From Zafaria cholistanensis (lineage in GTDB: Bacteria; Actinomycetota; Actinomycetes; Actinomycetales; Micrococcaceae): a stretch of DNA of 64,000 nucleotides. A program made the position numbers and the translations under genes. A model generated the notes under the pieces. That model searched no databases, was not told the origin of the DNA, and saw only the letters and a program-made list of their open reading frames with translations. Below are positions 1-8,430 of the stretch, one piece after another; the first letter of the stretch is position 1; each line of letters starts with the position of its first letter. The stretch is taken from the NCBI RefSeq assembly GCF_008580665.1, contig NZ_BKDJ01000001.1, forward strand, positions 496,001 through 560,000, written 5' to 3'.

Positions 1-303
1 GGCGCCGGCCAGGGCGCTGGCGGTGACCTCGCCGACGGAGTGCCCGGCGAGCACGGCGCCGGAGGGCAGGCTGGAGCCAAAGAGGGCGCGGGCGGCCACC
101 AGGCCGGCCGCGACGATCAGCGGCTGGGCGACGGCGGTGTCCTTGATGGTCTCCTCGTCGGAAACGGTCCCGTGTTCCACGAGGTCGCGTGCGGTCAGTT
201 CGGAGAGGGAGGCCAAGTGCCCGGCGACGCCGGGGACCTCAAGCCAGGGGGACAGGAAGCCGGGGGTCTGGGATCCCTGGCCTGGGCACACGATTGCTAG
301 CAC
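1..303 (-). CDS. fabD: malonyl-CoA:ACP transacylase FabD (N-terminal part, cut by window edge)
   Basis: FabD moves the malonyl group from CoA to acyl carrier protein to feed the cytoplasmic type II fatty acid synthase. Only the first 101 codons are in the window. The N-terminus LAIVCPGQGSQ and the nucleophile elbow GHSVGE (Ser near residue 89) are family signatures. The start is a GTG preceded by AAGGTGG. It lies 78 bp downstream of fasR on the same strand, and a perfect 17-bp palindrome between them is a likely operator. The rest of the usual fabD-fabH-acpP-fabF operon would lie outside the window. Confidence 0.93.
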   Translation of the reverse strand, partial: MLAIVCPGQGSQTPGFLSPWLEVPGVAGHLASLSELTARDLVEHGTVSDEETIKDTAVAQPLIVAAGLVAARALFGSSLPSGAVLAGHSVGEVTASALAGA

Positions 304-370
304 TATTCCACCTTTTCAAACGAGGCAGGCCCTCCCCGGTGTCCGGGGGCACCAACCTCCACTCGCGTCG

Positions 371-387
371 TTGTAGGAATCCTACAA
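371..387. promoter_or_regulatory. 17-bp perfect palindrome upstream of fabD, candidate FasR operator
   Basis: TTGTAGGAATCCTACAA is a perfect inverted repeat around a central base. It overlaps the last codons of fasR and sits about 70 bp before the fabD start. A second TTGT-N9-ACAA element lies upstream of fasR itself. Assignment to FasR is inference from position and the shared half-sites. Confidence 0.65.
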
Positions 388-1599
388 CTCTTTGCCGGAA
401 TCGAGACGCCCCACCACGAGGGCTGTCTGCAGCACGAACGCCTCGCGCGGGATCAGCGGATCCCACCCGGTGACGTCACACACCCGCTTGAGCCGGTAGC
501 GCACGGTGTTGGCGTGGACGAACAGTTCGCGCGCCGTCCCCTCCAGCGAATGCCCCAGCGTCAGGTAGCTGGCCAGGGTTTCCACCAGGCCGTTGCCGGC
601 CTTCTCGAGGGGCCGGTAGATGTTGTTCACCAGCGAGGAGCGGGCGGCGTCGTCGCCGTCCATCACGCGCTCGGGCCACAGGTCGTCGGCGGCGACCGGG
701 CGCGGGGCCTGCGGCCAGGCGCGGGCGGCGGCGATGCCGGCGAAGGCGGCGTGCGCGGAGGCGGCGGCGTCGCGCAGGGTGGGCGCCGGGGGCCCGTACA
801 CCACCGGGCCCGGGCCAAAGAACTCGCTGAGCCGGGTGTAGACCTGCTCCGACTCGGATTCCTCCATGCCTCCGAGCATCAGGATCAACCGGTCGCCCTG
901 GATCCCGACCAGGCAGTCCTTGGTGTGGCGCACCGCGGCCCGGCGCAGGTCTCCCACGAAGCCGGCGCCGGCGACCTCCGGCGTGGTGCCCACCATGACG
1001 CGGATGTCCGTCTGGGACTTCCAGCCGACGGCGGCAATGCGCGAGCGCAGCGCGTCCGGGCTCTCCCCGCGCAGCACCGCGTCCACCACCAGCGCCTCCA
1101 GCCGGCTGTCCCACGCGCCGCGGGACTCGGCGGCGCGCGCGTAGACGTCGGCCGCGGCGAACGCGACCTCGCGGGAGTAGCGCAGCACCGCCTCGCGCAG
1201 CTGCGGGTGCTCGGCCTCCGGGGCGATGTCCGGCACCTGGCTCTCCACCACCTCCACGATCGTGCGGATCAGCTGCAGGGCCTTCTGCAGGCTGATGGAG
1301 CGGGTCAGTTCGCTGGGCGCGGCGCCAAAGACGTCGTTGAGCACCCACTGCGGGGACTGGGGGCGCTCATACCAGGAGACGAAGGAGGAGATGCCCTTCT
1401 GCGCCACCAGCCCCAGCGCCGCGCGTTCTTCCGGGCGCAGGCCGCGGTACCAGGGCAGCGACTGGTCCAGGTGCTTGAGGGCGACGGTGGAGAGCACCCC
1501 CAGGTGGTTCTTCAGCCGGGCGAGCGTTTCCGGGCTGGCCTTGGGCTGCCGGGCCGGCCGGATGCGCGGCGCCTGCGTGCCGGGTCGATCTTCGCTCAT
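382..1599 (-). CDS. fasR: PucR/CdaR-type transcriptional regulator, probable FasR activator of the fab operon
   Basis: This 405-residue protein ends in a PucR-type helix-turn-helix (segment LEGTARELFVHANTVRYRL, about 50 residues from the C-terminus), preceded by a GGDEF-like/CdaR-type middle region. In Streptomyces a regulator of this architecture (FasR) lies directly upstream of fabD and activates the fab genes, and the same neighbourhood is seen here. I chose ATG 1599 over an in-frame ATG at 1635. A TATCCT -10 box lies exactly 6 nt before 1599, which fits a leaderless mRNA. The longer start would overlap the TTGT-N9-ACAA element. No ribosome-binding site precedes either ATG. The function as FasR is inferred from synteny. 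Confidence 0.8.
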   Translation of the reverse strand: MSEDRPGTQAPRIRPARQPKASPETLARLKNHLGVLSTVALKHLDQSLPWYRGLRPEERAALGLVAQKGISSFVSWYERPQSPQWVLNDVFGAAPSELTRSISLQKALQLIRTIVEVVESQVPDIAPEAEHPQLREAVLRYSREVAFAAADVYARAAESRGAWDSRLEALVVDAVLRGESPDALRSRIAAVGWKSQTDIRVMVGTTPEVAGAGFVGDLRRAAVRHTKDCLVGIQGDRLILMLGGMEESESEQVYTRLSEFFGPGPVVYGPPAPTLRDAAASAHAAFAGIAAARAWPQAPRPVAADDLWPERVMDGDDAARSSLVNNIYRPLEKAGNGLVETLASYLTLGHSLEGTARELFVHANTVRYRLKRVCDVTGWDPLIPREAFVLQTALVVGRLDSGKEL

Positions 1600-1605
1600 G
1601 GAAAG

Positions 1606-1611
1606 AGGATA
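1606..1611 (-). promoter_or_regulatory. -10 box of leaderless fasR promoter
   Basis: TATCCT read on the minus strand, followed by six bases and the ATG of fasR. This puts transcription start at or next to the A of the start codon. The element at 1637-1653 is centred about 46 bp upstream of that point, a usual place for an activator. Confidence 0.6.
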
Positions 1612-1636
1612 CGCGCCCCGGTTGAATGGTCGCATT

Positions 1637-1653
1637 TTGTGAGAAGGCTACAA
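1637..1653. promoter_or_regulatory. TTGT-N9-ACAA element upstream of fasR, candidate autoregulatory site
   Basis: TTGTGAGAAGGCTACAA has the same TTGT and CTACAA ends and the same 17-bp length as the palindrome before fabD. It is centred about -46 from the predicted fasR transcription start. It also abuts the aceE terminator hairpin. Function is inferred. Confidence 0.55.
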
Positions 1654-1656
1654 AAC

Positions 1657-1699
1657 GACGGCGGCGGGACCCTTCCAGGGGAAGGGTCCCGCCGCCGTC
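1657..1699 (-). terminator. aceE terminator hairpin
   Basis: A perfect 20-bp stem (1657-1676 with 1680-1699) closes on a 3-nt loop. On the minus strand it is followed by GTTTTG, a short T-run. It lies 35 bp after the aceE stop codon. Confidence 0.85.
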
Positions 1700-1733
1700 G
1701 TGGCGCGGTCCGCCGCAGGCCCGCAGGGCGCCG

Positions 1734-4478
1734 CTACTCCGCGGGGCCGCCCGTGTTGCCGGAGGTGCCGGCGTTCACGTTGTCAAGCTGGTACTTCTCG
1801 AACGCCCGTGCCGGGGCGGCGGCGTCGACCTCGCCGCGGCGGGCGAGCATCTGCAGCGCGCGCACCACGATCGAGTGCGAGTCGATCTTGAAGTACCGGC
1901 GGGCGGCGGCGCGGGTGTCGGAGAAGCCGAACCCGTCGGCGCCGAGGGTGGCGAACTCGTTCGGGACGAACTGGCGGATCTGGTCCGGCACGGCCTTCAT
2001 GAAGTCGCTGACGGCCACCACCGGGCCGGTGGCGCCGGCCAGCTGGCGGGTGACGAACGGCGCGCGCGCCTCGGCGCCCGGGTTCAGGAACGCCTCCTCC
2101 TCCGCGGCCAGGCCCTCGCGGCGCAGCTCGTTCCAGCTGGTCACGGACCAGACGTCGGCGGAGACGCCCCACTCGTCGGCGAGGATCTGCTGGGCCTCGA
2201 GCGCCCACGGCACCGCCACACCGGAGGCGAGCAGCTGGGTGCGCGGGCCGTCCACCTTGGCCGGGGCCAGCAGGTAGATGCCGCCAAGCAGGCCCTCGAC
2301 GTCCAGCTCCTCCGGCTCGGCCGGCTGCACGATCGGCTCGTTGTACACCGTGAGGTAGTACATCACGTTCGGGTCCTCGTGCCTGCCGCCGTACATGCGC
2401 TCCAGGCCGGCCTTCATGATGTGGCCGATCTCGTAGCCGAAGGCCGGGTCGTAGGTCACCACGGCCGGGTTGGTGGAGGCCAGCAGCGGGGAATGCCCGT
2501 CCGCGTGCTGCAGGCCCTCGCCGGTGAGCGTGGTGCGGCCCGCGGTGGCGCCGATGATGAAGCCGCGCGTCATCTGGTCGCCGGCGGCCCAGAAGGAATC
2601 GCCCGTGCGCTGGAAGCCGAACATCGAGTAGAAGATGTAGATCGGGATCAGCGGCTCGCCGTGGGTGGCGTAGGCGGTGCCGGCCGCGGTGAACGCGGAG
2701 GTCGAGCCGGCTTCGTTGATGCCCGCGTGCAGGATCTGCCCGGCGGGGGACTCCTTGTACGCGAGGACCAGGTCCCGGTCCACGGACAGGTAGTTCTGGC
2801 CCTTGGGGTTGTAGATCTTCGCCGTCGGGAAGAACGAGTCCATGCCGAAGGTGCGCGCCTCGTCCGGGATGACCGGAACGATGCGCTTGCCGAACTCCTT
2901 GTCCCGCATCAGGTCCTTGAGCAGGCGCACGAACGCCATGGTGGTGGCCGCCTGCTGCTTGCCGGAGCCGCGCTTGGCGACCTCGTAGGCCTTCTCGCCG
3001 GGCAGTTCCAGGGGCGCGTGCTTCTCGCGGCGCTCCGGAACGAATCCGCCCAGCGCGGCGCGGCGCTCCATCATGTACTTGATCTCCGGCGCGTCGGAGC
3101 CCGGGTGGTAGTACGGCGGACGGTACGGGTTGGCCTCGAGCTGCTCGTCCGTGATCGGGATGCGCAGGTGGTCGCGGAAGGCCTTGAGGTCCTCCAGCGT
3201 GAGCTTCTTCATCTGGTGGGTCGCGTTGCGGCCCTCGAAGTGGGGGCCCAAGCCGTAGCCCTTGACGGTGTGCGCCAGGATGACGGTCGGCTTGCCCGAG
3301 AACTCCATGGCGGACTTATAGGCGGCGTACACCTTGTGGTAGTCGTGCCCGCCGCGCTTGAGGTTCCAGATCTCCTGGTCCGTCAGGTCGGCGACCATTT
3401 CCTTGGTCTCGGGGGTCTTGCCGAAGAAGTGCTCGCGCACGAATCCGCCGGACTCCGCCTTGTAGGTCTGGTAGTCCCCGTCCGGGGTCTGGTTCATGAT
3501 GTCCACGAGCATTCCGTGGGTGTCCTTCTTGAGCAGGGCATCCCACTCGCGGCCCCACACGACCTTGATGACGTTCCAGCCGGCGCCGCGGAAGAAGGCC
3601 TCGAGTTCCTGCATGATCTTGCCGTTGCCGCGCACCGGGCCGTCAAGGCGCTGCAGGTTGCAGTTGACCACGAAGGTCAGGTTGTCCAGCTTCTCGTTGG
3701 CAGCCAGCTGGAGCAGGCCGCGCGATTCGGGCTCGTCCATTTCGCCGTCGCCGAGGAAGGCCCAGGTGTGCTGCTGGGAGGTGTCCTTGATGCCGCGGTT
3801 GTGCAGGTAGCGGTCCGACTGCGCCTGGTAGATGGCGTTCATCGGCCCCAGGCCCATGGAGACGGTCGGGTGCTCCCAGAAGTCCGGCATCGAACGCGGG
3901 TGCGGGTAGGAGGGCAGCGCGTGGCCTTCCTTGGACTTCTCCTGGCGGAAGCCGTCCAGGTCCTCGGCGGAGAGGCGGCCCTCCAGGAAGGCGCGGGCGT
4001 ACATTCCCGGGGAGGCGTGGCCCTGGAAGAAGACGTGGTCCCCGCCGCCCGGGTGGTCCTTGCCGCGGAAGAAGTGGTTCTGGCCGACCTCGTAGAGGGT
4101 GGCTGCGCCGGCGAAGGTGGAGATGTGCCCGCCGACGCCGATGGACGGGTCCTGGGCGCGGTGCACCATGACCGCGGCGTTCCAGCGCATGTAGGCGCGG
4201 TAGCGGCGCTCAAATTCCTCGTTGCCCGGGAACTGCGGCTCCTGGTCGACGGGAATGGTGTTTACGTAGTCGGTGGTGGTCACCATCGGCACGCCGACAC
4301 TCTTCGCCCCGGCGCGCTGGAGCAGCGAACGGACAATGAACTGGGCTCGTTCTGTTCCCTGGGTTTCCACCAGGTCATCGAAGGACTCAAGCCATTCGGC
4401 GGTCTCTTCGGGGTCGCGGTCCGGCAATTGGCTGGTCAAGCCGCTCCGGATGTGGGAAATGTGTTCCTCTTCAGCCAC
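1734..4478 (-). CDS. aceE: pyruvate dehydrogenase E1 component, homodimeric type
   Basis: AceE performs the thiamine-diphosphate-dependent decarboxylation of pyruvate that feeds acetyl-CoA to the TCA cycle and fatty acid synthesis. The 914-residue length matches the homodimeric AceE family. The ThDP/Mg motif GDGEMDEPE ... NCN starts near residue 243, and the [17 protein letters not shown] segment near 117 is also typical. The start is GTG 4478: GAGGAG lies 9 nt upstream, whereas the TTG six bases earlier leaves only 3 nt. It is transcribed towards fasR and fabD, tying acetyl-CoA production to fatty acid synthesis, and it diverges from the DUF3052 gene. Confidence 0.97.
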   Translation of the reverse strand: MAEEEHISHIRSGLTSQLPDRDPEETAEWLESFDDLVETQGTERAQFIVRSLLQRAGAKSVGVPMVTTTDYVNTIPVDQEPQFPGNEEFERRYRAYMRWNAAVMVHRAQDPSIGVGGHISTFAGAATLYEVGQNHFFRGKDHPGGGDHVFFQGHASPGMYARAFLEGRLSAEDLDGFRQEKSKEGHALPSYPHPRSMPDFWEHPTVSMGLGPMNAIYQAQSDRYLHNRGIKDTSQQHTWAFLGDGEMDEPESRGLLQLAANEKLDNLTFVVNCNLQRLDGPVRGNGKIMQELEAFFRGAGWNVIKVVWGREWDALLKKDTHGMLVDIMNQTPDGDYQTYKAESGGFVREHFFGKTPETKEMVADLTDQEIWNLKRGGHDYHKVYAAYKSAMEFSGKPTVILAHTVKGYGLGPHFEGRNATHQMKKLTLEDLKAFRDHLRIPITDEQLEANPYRPPYYHPGSDAPEIKYMMERRAALGGFVPERREKHAPLELPGEKAYEVAKRGSGKQQAATTMAFVRLLKDLMRDKEFGKRIVPVIPDEARTFGMDSFFPTAKIYNPKGQNYLSVDRDLVLAYKESPAGQILHAGINEAGSTSAFTAAGTAYATHGEPLIPIYIFYSMFGFQRTGDSFWAAGDQMTRGFIIGATAGRTTLTGEGLQHADGHSPLLASTNPAVVTYDPAFGYEIGHIMKAGLERMYGGRHEDPNVMYYLTVYNEPIVQPAEPEELDVEGLLGGIYLLAPAKVDGPRTQLLASGVAVPWALEAQQILADEWGVSADVWSVTSWNELRREGLAAEEEAFLNPGAEARAPFVTRQLAGATGPVVAVSDFMKAVPDQIRQFVPNEFATLGADGFGFSDTRAAARRYFKIDSHSIVVRALQMLARRGEVDAAAPARAFEKYQLDNVNAGTSGNTGGPAE

Positions 4479-4795
4479 GTCCAACTTCTCCTCGTTACGG
4501 GTACAGCGGGGGTTCGCGTCACGTCCGTGCTCGGCCGGACGAAGCGTGCGGCAGCGGCCGCTTGGATTGCCGGCTCCGTCGGGTAGACGGTCCGGACCTT
4601 CGGACCCACTGTAGTGCTCCGGCCTGCGGGATGCGTATTTACTAAGCGCTGCCCTGCCGCGCGGAGGCGCTGCGCGCGTGATACAGCCACCCCGCCAAAA
4701 GCGCCCTGCGGCGTGTCATGCGGGGTCTCGCTTGATGGAGCGGGCAAAAGGGTGTTGGCTTGGACCCAAATGAATACACCAGCAGGAGGAGTGAC
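4479..4795. other. divergent intergenic region between aceE and the DUF3052 gene
   Basis: This 317-bp stretch holds no credible gene. It contains GGTCCG-N6-CGGACC (4589-4606) on the aceE side and the AGGAGG ribosome-binding site of the DUF3052 gene at 4784-4789. Promoters for both genes should lie here, but I see no unambiguous -35/-10 pair. Confidence 0.6.
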
Positions 4796-5212
4796 GTGAG
4801 TGACGCCGGAGCGGCAACCACCGGGGCCGCGGCCAAGATGGGTTTTAAGGACGGGAACCTTGTGCAGGAACTCGGATACGACGACGACGTCGATTTCGAT
4901 CTGCGGGAGGAACTCGAGGATGCCATCGGCGGCGAACTGCTGACGGAGGAGGACCACGACGTCGTCGACTCGGTCCTGCTGTGGTGGCGGGACGGCGACG
5001 GCGACCTTGTGGACGGACTGGTCGACGCCCTCACCAGCCTGCAGGAGGGGGGCGTGGTGTGGCTGCTGACCCCCAAGTCGGGCCGGGACGGCTACGTGCC
5101 GCCCATGGACATCCAGGAGGCCGCGCCGACCGCCGGCCTGCACGTCACCAAGACCGAGGGCGTGTCCCGCGACTGGGCGGCCTCCCGGCTGGTGGCCCGC
5201 CGCAAGAACTAG
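4796..5212 (+). CDS. DUF3052 family protein
   Basis: This 138-residue acidic protein carries the MGFKDGNLVQELGYDDDVD opening typical of DUF3052, followed by a DGDLVDGLVDAL ... WLLTPKSGRDGYV core. The family has no established biochemical role that I know. In many actinobacteria it sits between aceE and a peroxiredoxin gene, as here. The GTG start has AGGAGG six bases upstream. The next gene, ahpE, begins 98 bp downstream, so the two are probably co-transcribed. Confidence 0.85.
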   Translation: MSDAGAATTGAAAKMGFKDGNLVQELGYDDDVDFDLREELEDAIGGELLTEEDHDVVDSVLLWWRDGDGDLVDGLVDALTSLQEGGVVWLLTPKSGRDGYVPPMDIQEAAPTAGLHVTKTEGVSRDWAASRLVARRKN

Positions 5213-5276
5213 AAGTGGTCCCAGCGCCGCAGGCCAAAGTGCCAGCGCCGCAGGCCCGAGTGCCCGTGCCCGGGCC
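5213..5276. repeat. 21-bp imperfect tandem repeat after the DUF3052 stop codon
   Basis: AAGTGCCAGCGCCGCAGGCC-like units occupy 5213-5235 and 5236-5256, with a decayed third unit to 5276. The array begins three bases after the DUF3052 stop codon and fills the gap to ahpE. Confidence 0.7.
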
Positions 5277-5310
5277 ACGGTACGACGCCGGTCCCGCCGA
5301 GGGCGCGGCC

Positions 5311-5814
5311 GTGGCAGCCGGTGCGCGCCCGCAGCCGGGTGATGCGGTGCCGGAGTTCCTGCTGGAGAACCAGTACGGCGAGCGCCTCGGCCCGGGGCGG
5401 GAAGGCGGGCTGGGGGAGGGGGACTACTTTGTGGTTTTCTTTCCGTTCGCCTTCTCCCGGGTCTGCACCGGGGAGCTGGAGGCGCTTGAGGCGCTGCGTC
5501 CCGAATTGCAGTCCCGGGGAGTGCGGATCCTGGCGGTGTCCGTGGACCACAAGTACGCCCTGCGCGCCTACGCGCAGGAACTGGGCCTGGGGTTCGACCT
5601 GCTCGCTGACTTCTGGCCGCACGGGGCCACCGCTACCGCGTTCGGGTGTTTCGACGCGGTGCGCGGCATGGCCACCCGCTCCACGTTCCTGGTCTCGGGA
5701 GGTCGCGTGGCCGCCCGCTTCGCCACCCCCGTGGGGCAGGGGCGGGACCCGGAGGACTACCGGAGGGCCGTGGAGCGGCTGCGGGCAGGGGACCGGCCCG
5801 GCGCGCCGGATTAG
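5311..5814 (+). CDS. ahpE: AhpE-type peroxiredoxin
   Basis: This cytoplasmic thiol peroxidase reduces hydroperoxides. It has 167 residues, close to the usual AhpE length. The thioredoxin-fold N-terminus is PGDAVPEFLLENQYGE, and the active-site stretch FFPFAFSRVCTGE places the peroxidatic Cys at about residue 52, matching PxxFTxxC of the family. I chose GTG 5311 because GAGGG lies 7 nt upstream. The open frame extends further 5', but that part is the 21-bp repeat and the overlapped DUF3052 gene. It lies downstream of the DUF3052 gene and upstream of tRNA-Val. Confidence 0.9.
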   Translation: MAAGARPQPGDAVPEFLLENQYGERLGPGREGGLGEGDYFVVFFPFAFSRVCTGELEALEALRPELQSRGVRILAVSVDHKYALRAYAQELGLGFDLLADFWPHGATATAFGCFDAVRGMATRSTFLVSGGRVAARFATPVGQGRDPEDYRRAVERLRAGDRPGAPD

Positions 5815-5834
5815 GCGTGTGGCCTGCGGCGCGG

Positions 5835-5840
5835 TAGGCT
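5835..5840 (+). promoter_or_regulatory. -10 box of tRNA-Val
   Basis: TAGGCT lies 12 bases before the mature tRNA-Val 5' end. The same hexamer precedes gnd, rpiB, the deaminase gene, an MFS gene and the OsmC gene in this window, so it seems to be the common vegetative -10. Confidence 0.5.
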
Positions 5841-5852
5841 GGGACGCCGCAG

Positions 5853-5928
5853 GGGCCTTTAGCTCAGCTGGTAGAGCGCCACGTTTACACCGTGGATGTC
5901 ATCGGTTCGATCCCGGTAGGGCCCACCA
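5853..5928 (+). tRNA. tRNA-Val (anticodon TAC), CCA encoded
   Basis: The cloverleaf folds fully. Acceptor GGGCCTT pairs with AGGGCCC (one G-U), and the D-arm is GCTC. The anticodon stem CCACG/CGTGG encloses TTTACAC, giving TAC, and the T-loop is GTTCGATC. The 3' CCA is encoded. Confidence 0.96.
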
Positions 5929-5930
5929 GT

Positions 5931-6020
5931 GCAGTACCAGGCAGCGCCGTACCAGGCAATGCAAGACCAAGAGATGCAGCACCAAGCAACGCAGCACCAC
6001 CCGCGGCGGCACCACGCCGC
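5931..6020. repeat. six 15-bp imperfect tandem repeats downstream of tRNA-Val
   Basis: Six uninterrupted 15-bp units fill 5931-6020, with best unit GCAGCACCAAGCAAC. They start two bases after the tRNA CCA and stop just before the terminator. Each unit keeps GC-N3-ACCA or close variants. Confidence 0.85.
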
Positions 6021-6028
6021 AGTAACGA

Positions 6029-6083
6029 AAAGGATCCCCGCTGTCTGCGGGCCGTGACGGCCCGCAGACAGCGGGGATCCTTT
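6029..6083 (+). terminator. tRNA-Val terminator
   Basis: A perfect 25-bp stem (6029-6053 with 6059-6083) has a 5-nt loop and is followed on the plus strand by GTTTTTG. It is one of the longest hairpins in the window. Confidence 0.93.
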
Positions 6084-6142
6084 GTTTTTGGTGCTGTTGG
6101 CGCCGGGGTTGCCAGCGCCGCAGGCGGAATCCCGTGCCTGAA

Positions 6143-6178
6143 CCGGATACAGCCAGGCAGCCGGATACAGCTAGGCGG
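6143..6178. repeat. two 18-bp tandem units spanning a stop codon
   Basis: Units 6143-6160 and 6161-6178 differ at three positions. The second holds the TAG stop of the minus-strand membrane-protein gene. In the first, the same position reads TGG on that strand. Confidence 0.75.
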
Positions 6179-6644
6179 CGGGACGGACCATCACGATCGC
6201 GACCTCGGGGGTCTTGCCCTTGGTGTGCTCGGTCCGCAGGTGGAACCCGCTGGGCAGCACGGTGGGGATGCGCCGGCGCTCGGCGGCACGCACCGCCACC
6301 GCCAGGCCCTCCAAGTCCGTACCGGCGGCCGCAGCCACCTGCAGCAGCCCGTCCGGGCGCGCCGTGAAGGCGCTCATCAGGGCCGTGCCCACGGAGATCA
6401 GCACCGAGAGCAGGGCCACCGCGGCGCCGGCGAGCAGGATCCGCTCCACCACCAGGGGCAGCTCGGGGAGCAGCAGTCCGGCGCACACCGCGCCTACGGC
6501 GAGCAGGGCCAGCGTTGCGTTGCGGAACCGCCGGGACGTCTCCGGGTCGTTGTAAACCAGCCACTGGTAGGCCGTTCCCGTGATGCGGAAGCGGCGCTCG
6601 GGGGCGCCGGAGGCGGCGCGGGGGCGGGGGAAGTGGGGGGTCAT
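6171..6644 (-). CDS. small membrane protein of unknown function
   Basis: I do not recognise this 157-residue protein as a named family. It has a basic N-terminus, then two hydrophobic helices (about residues 43-60 and 64-90, joined by a short PELPLVVERI linker). A soluble C-terminal half of about 65 residues has mixed alpha/beta character and ends in EVAIVMVRPAA. The ATG start has GGAGG 5 nt upstream. It faces away from gnd across a 293-bp intergenic region and ends close to the tRNA-Val terminator. Its stop codon lies in an 18-bp tandem repeat. Confidence 0.7.
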   Translation of the reverse strand: MTPHFPRPRAASGAPERRFRITGTAYQWLVYNDPETSRRFRNATLALLAVGAVCAGLLLPELPLVVERILLAGAAVALLSVLISVGTALMSAFTARPDGLLQVAAAAGTDLEGLAVAVRAAERRRIPTVLPSGFHLRTEHTKGKTPEVAIVMVRPAA

Positions 6645-6674
6645 GGGTTCCTCCAGGAAGCGTGGAAGCGAGGG

Positions 6675-6750
6675 GGCCTATATACAAGGGTAAGTTCCGG
6701 CGCGCCACTTTACCGAATCTTTATATATTCGTTACCAAAATTACTTCCGC
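6675..6750. promoter_or_regulatory. AT-rich divergent promoter segment upstream of gnd
   Basis: This is a strikingly AT-rich island in a GC-rich genome. It includes TATATACAAGGGTAA, a GGTAA/TTACC inverted repeat (about 6691-6718) and CGAATCTTTATATATTCG. It lies between the divergent membrane-protein and gnd genes. A TAGGCT -10-like hexamer sits nearer gnd, around 6886. No known riboswitch is recognised. Confidence 0.45.
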
Positions 6751-6937
6751 CTGCCTCCTTGAAGGAAGGCTCTGTGGGTGGAGGCGTCGGGGGCGGAGGC
6801 GTCGGGGGCACCCGGCAGCCGGTGTGGCACGCCCGGGTGCGGCCGGGGCCGGCGCAGCCGACACGGAAGGGCACGCTCCGCGCGCTAGGCTAGAGGGGAC
6901 TTCCCACCCCCCACCGAAAACCGGAGGAAAGACCAGC

Positions 6938-8374
6938 ATGCCCGCACAGATCGGCGTCACCGGCCTGGCCGTCATGGGCGCGAACCTCGCCCGCAACTTC
7001 GCCCGCAACGGCTACACCGTCGCCCTGCACAACCGCTCGGTCGCCAAGACCGACGCGTTGCTCGCCGCCCACGGCGACGAGGGCAACTTCATCCGCACGG
7101 AGTCCCTGGCCGAACTGGTGGAGAACCTGGAGGTTCCGCGCCGGGTGCTGATCATGGTCAAGGCCGGAGCCCCGGTCGACGCCGTCATCGATCAGCTGGT
7201 GCCGCTGCTGGAGCCCGGGGACATCGTCATCGACGCCGGCAACTCCCACTACGAGGACACCCGCCGCCGCGAGGCCGCGCTGGCGGAAAAGGGCCTGCAC
7301 TTCGTGGGGGTCGGGGTCTCCGGCGGCGAAGAGGGGGCGCTGCTGGGCCCCTCGATCATGCCGGGCGGTTCGCGGGAGTCCTACGACGCCCTGGGGCCGA
7401 TGCTGGAGAAAATCGCCGCCAAGGTTGACGGCGAACCGTGCTGCGCCTGGGTCGGCACCGACGGGGCCGGGCACTTCGTGAAGATGGTGCACAACGGCAT
7501 TGAATACGCCGACATGCAGGTCATTGGCGAGGCCTACGACCTGCTGCGCTCCGCGGCCGGGATCGAGCCCGCCGAGCAGGCCGCGATCTTCTCCGAGTGG
7601 AACAGGGGAGAGCTGGCCTCCTTCCTGATCGAAATCACCGCCGAGGTGCTCGGCCATGTGGATGCCAGGACAGGCAAGCCGTTCGTGGACGTCGTCGTCG
7701 ACTCCGCGGGGCAGAAGGGCACCGGCCGCTGGACGGTCGTCTCCGGCCTGGACCTGGGCTCCCCGGTCTCCGCCATTGCGGAGTCGGTCTTCGCGCGGGC
7801 GCTGTCCTCTCAGCGGGACCAGCGCGCGGAGGCGCAGGCCGTGCTGGAAGGCGCCCCCACCGGCGTCGGGCTTCCGGAAAACTTCGTGGAGGACGTCCGC
7901 CAGGCGCTCTACGCCTCCAAGCTGGTCTCCTACGCGCAGGGCCTGGACATGCTTACCTCCGCCGCGGGCGAGTACGGATGGGACCTGAAGCTGGACGAGA
8001 TCGCTTCGCTGTGGCGGGCCGGCTGCATTATCCGCGCCGAACTGCTCAAGGACATCGCCAAGGCCTACGCCGGCGGTGCCCGGCCAGCCAACTTGCTCTT
8101 CGCGCCGGCGTTCCGGGACGCGATCGCCGCGGCCCTCCCGGCCTGGCGCCGCGTCGTGGCCACCGCCGTCCAGCTGGGCATCCCGGTGCCGGTGTTCTCC
8201 TCCGCGCTGGCCTACTACGACGGCCTGCGCCGGGACCGCCTGCCGGCCGCGCTGACCCAGGGCCTGCGCGACCTTTTCGGCGCGCACACCTACGGACGCG
8301 TCGACGCTGAAGGCACCTTCCACACCCTGTGGGGCGGGGACAAGTCCGAGGTGGCGGCGGTGGACACCCACTAG
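6938..8374 (+). CDS. gnd: 6-phosphogluconate dehydrogenase (decarboxylating)
   Basis: Gnd oxidises 6-phosphogluconate to ribulose 5-phosphate, CO2 and NADPH in the oxidative pentose phosphate pathway. The 478-residue length matches the long, dimeric bacterial type. The Rossmann motif GLAVMG is at 9-14, and the signature IDAGNSHYEDT begins near 98. The catalytic loop GAGHFVKMVHNGIEY has the catalytic Lys near 182 and Glu near 189. The ATG is preceded by GGAGG. The gene stands alone and is followed by a large terminator cluster shared with the convergent cysE. Confidence 0.97.
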   Translation: MPAQIGVTGLAVMGANLARNFARNGYTVALHNRSVAKTDALLAAHGDEGNFIRTESLAELVENLEVPRRVLIMVKAGAPVDAVIDQLVPLLEPGDIVIDAGNSHYEDTRRREAALAEKGLHFVGVGVSGGEEGALLGPSIMPGGSRESYDALGPMLEKIAAKVDGEPCCAWVGTDGAGHFVKMVHNGIEYADMQVIGEAYDLLRSAAGIEPAEQAAIFSEWNRGELASFLIEITAEVLGHVDARTGKPFVDVVVDSAGQKGTGRWTVVSGLDLGSPVSAIAESVFARALSSQRDQRAEAQAVLEGAPTGVGLPENFVEDVRQALYASKLVSYAQGLDMLTSAAGEYGWDLKLDEIASLWRAGCIIRAELLKDIAKAYAGGARPANLLFAPAFRDAIAAALPAWRRVVATAVQLGIPVPVFSSALAYYDGLRRDRLPAALTQGLRDLFGAHTYGRVDAEGTFHTLWGGDKSEVAAVDTH

Positions 8375-8383
8375 CGCCAAGGC

Positions 8384-8430
8384 GCGCAGCCTCAGCAGGG
8401 CGGCGCAGCCCCGCAAGGGCGGCGCAGCCG
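8384..8430. repeat. 19-bp tandem repeat after gnd
   Basis: Units of GCGCAGCC-N8-GCG occupy 8384-8402 and 8403-8421, with a third start at 8422. The array lies between the gnd stop codon and the terminator palindrome. Confidence 0.65.

Noticed and set aside
1626-4586. Nearly 1000-codon open frame on the plus strand opposite aceE
   Set aside because: It mirrors aceE codon by codon, has His/Val/Gly-rich antisense composition and no recognisable motif. It is a GC-bias shadow.
5931-6020. CRISPR array after tRNA-Val
   Set aside because: Units are 15 bp, contiguous and imperfect, with no spacers, and no cas gene is present anywhere in the window.
6890-8416. Long minus-strand frame opposite gnd
   Set aside because: Antisense of a fully conserved gnd, with no start signals or family features.
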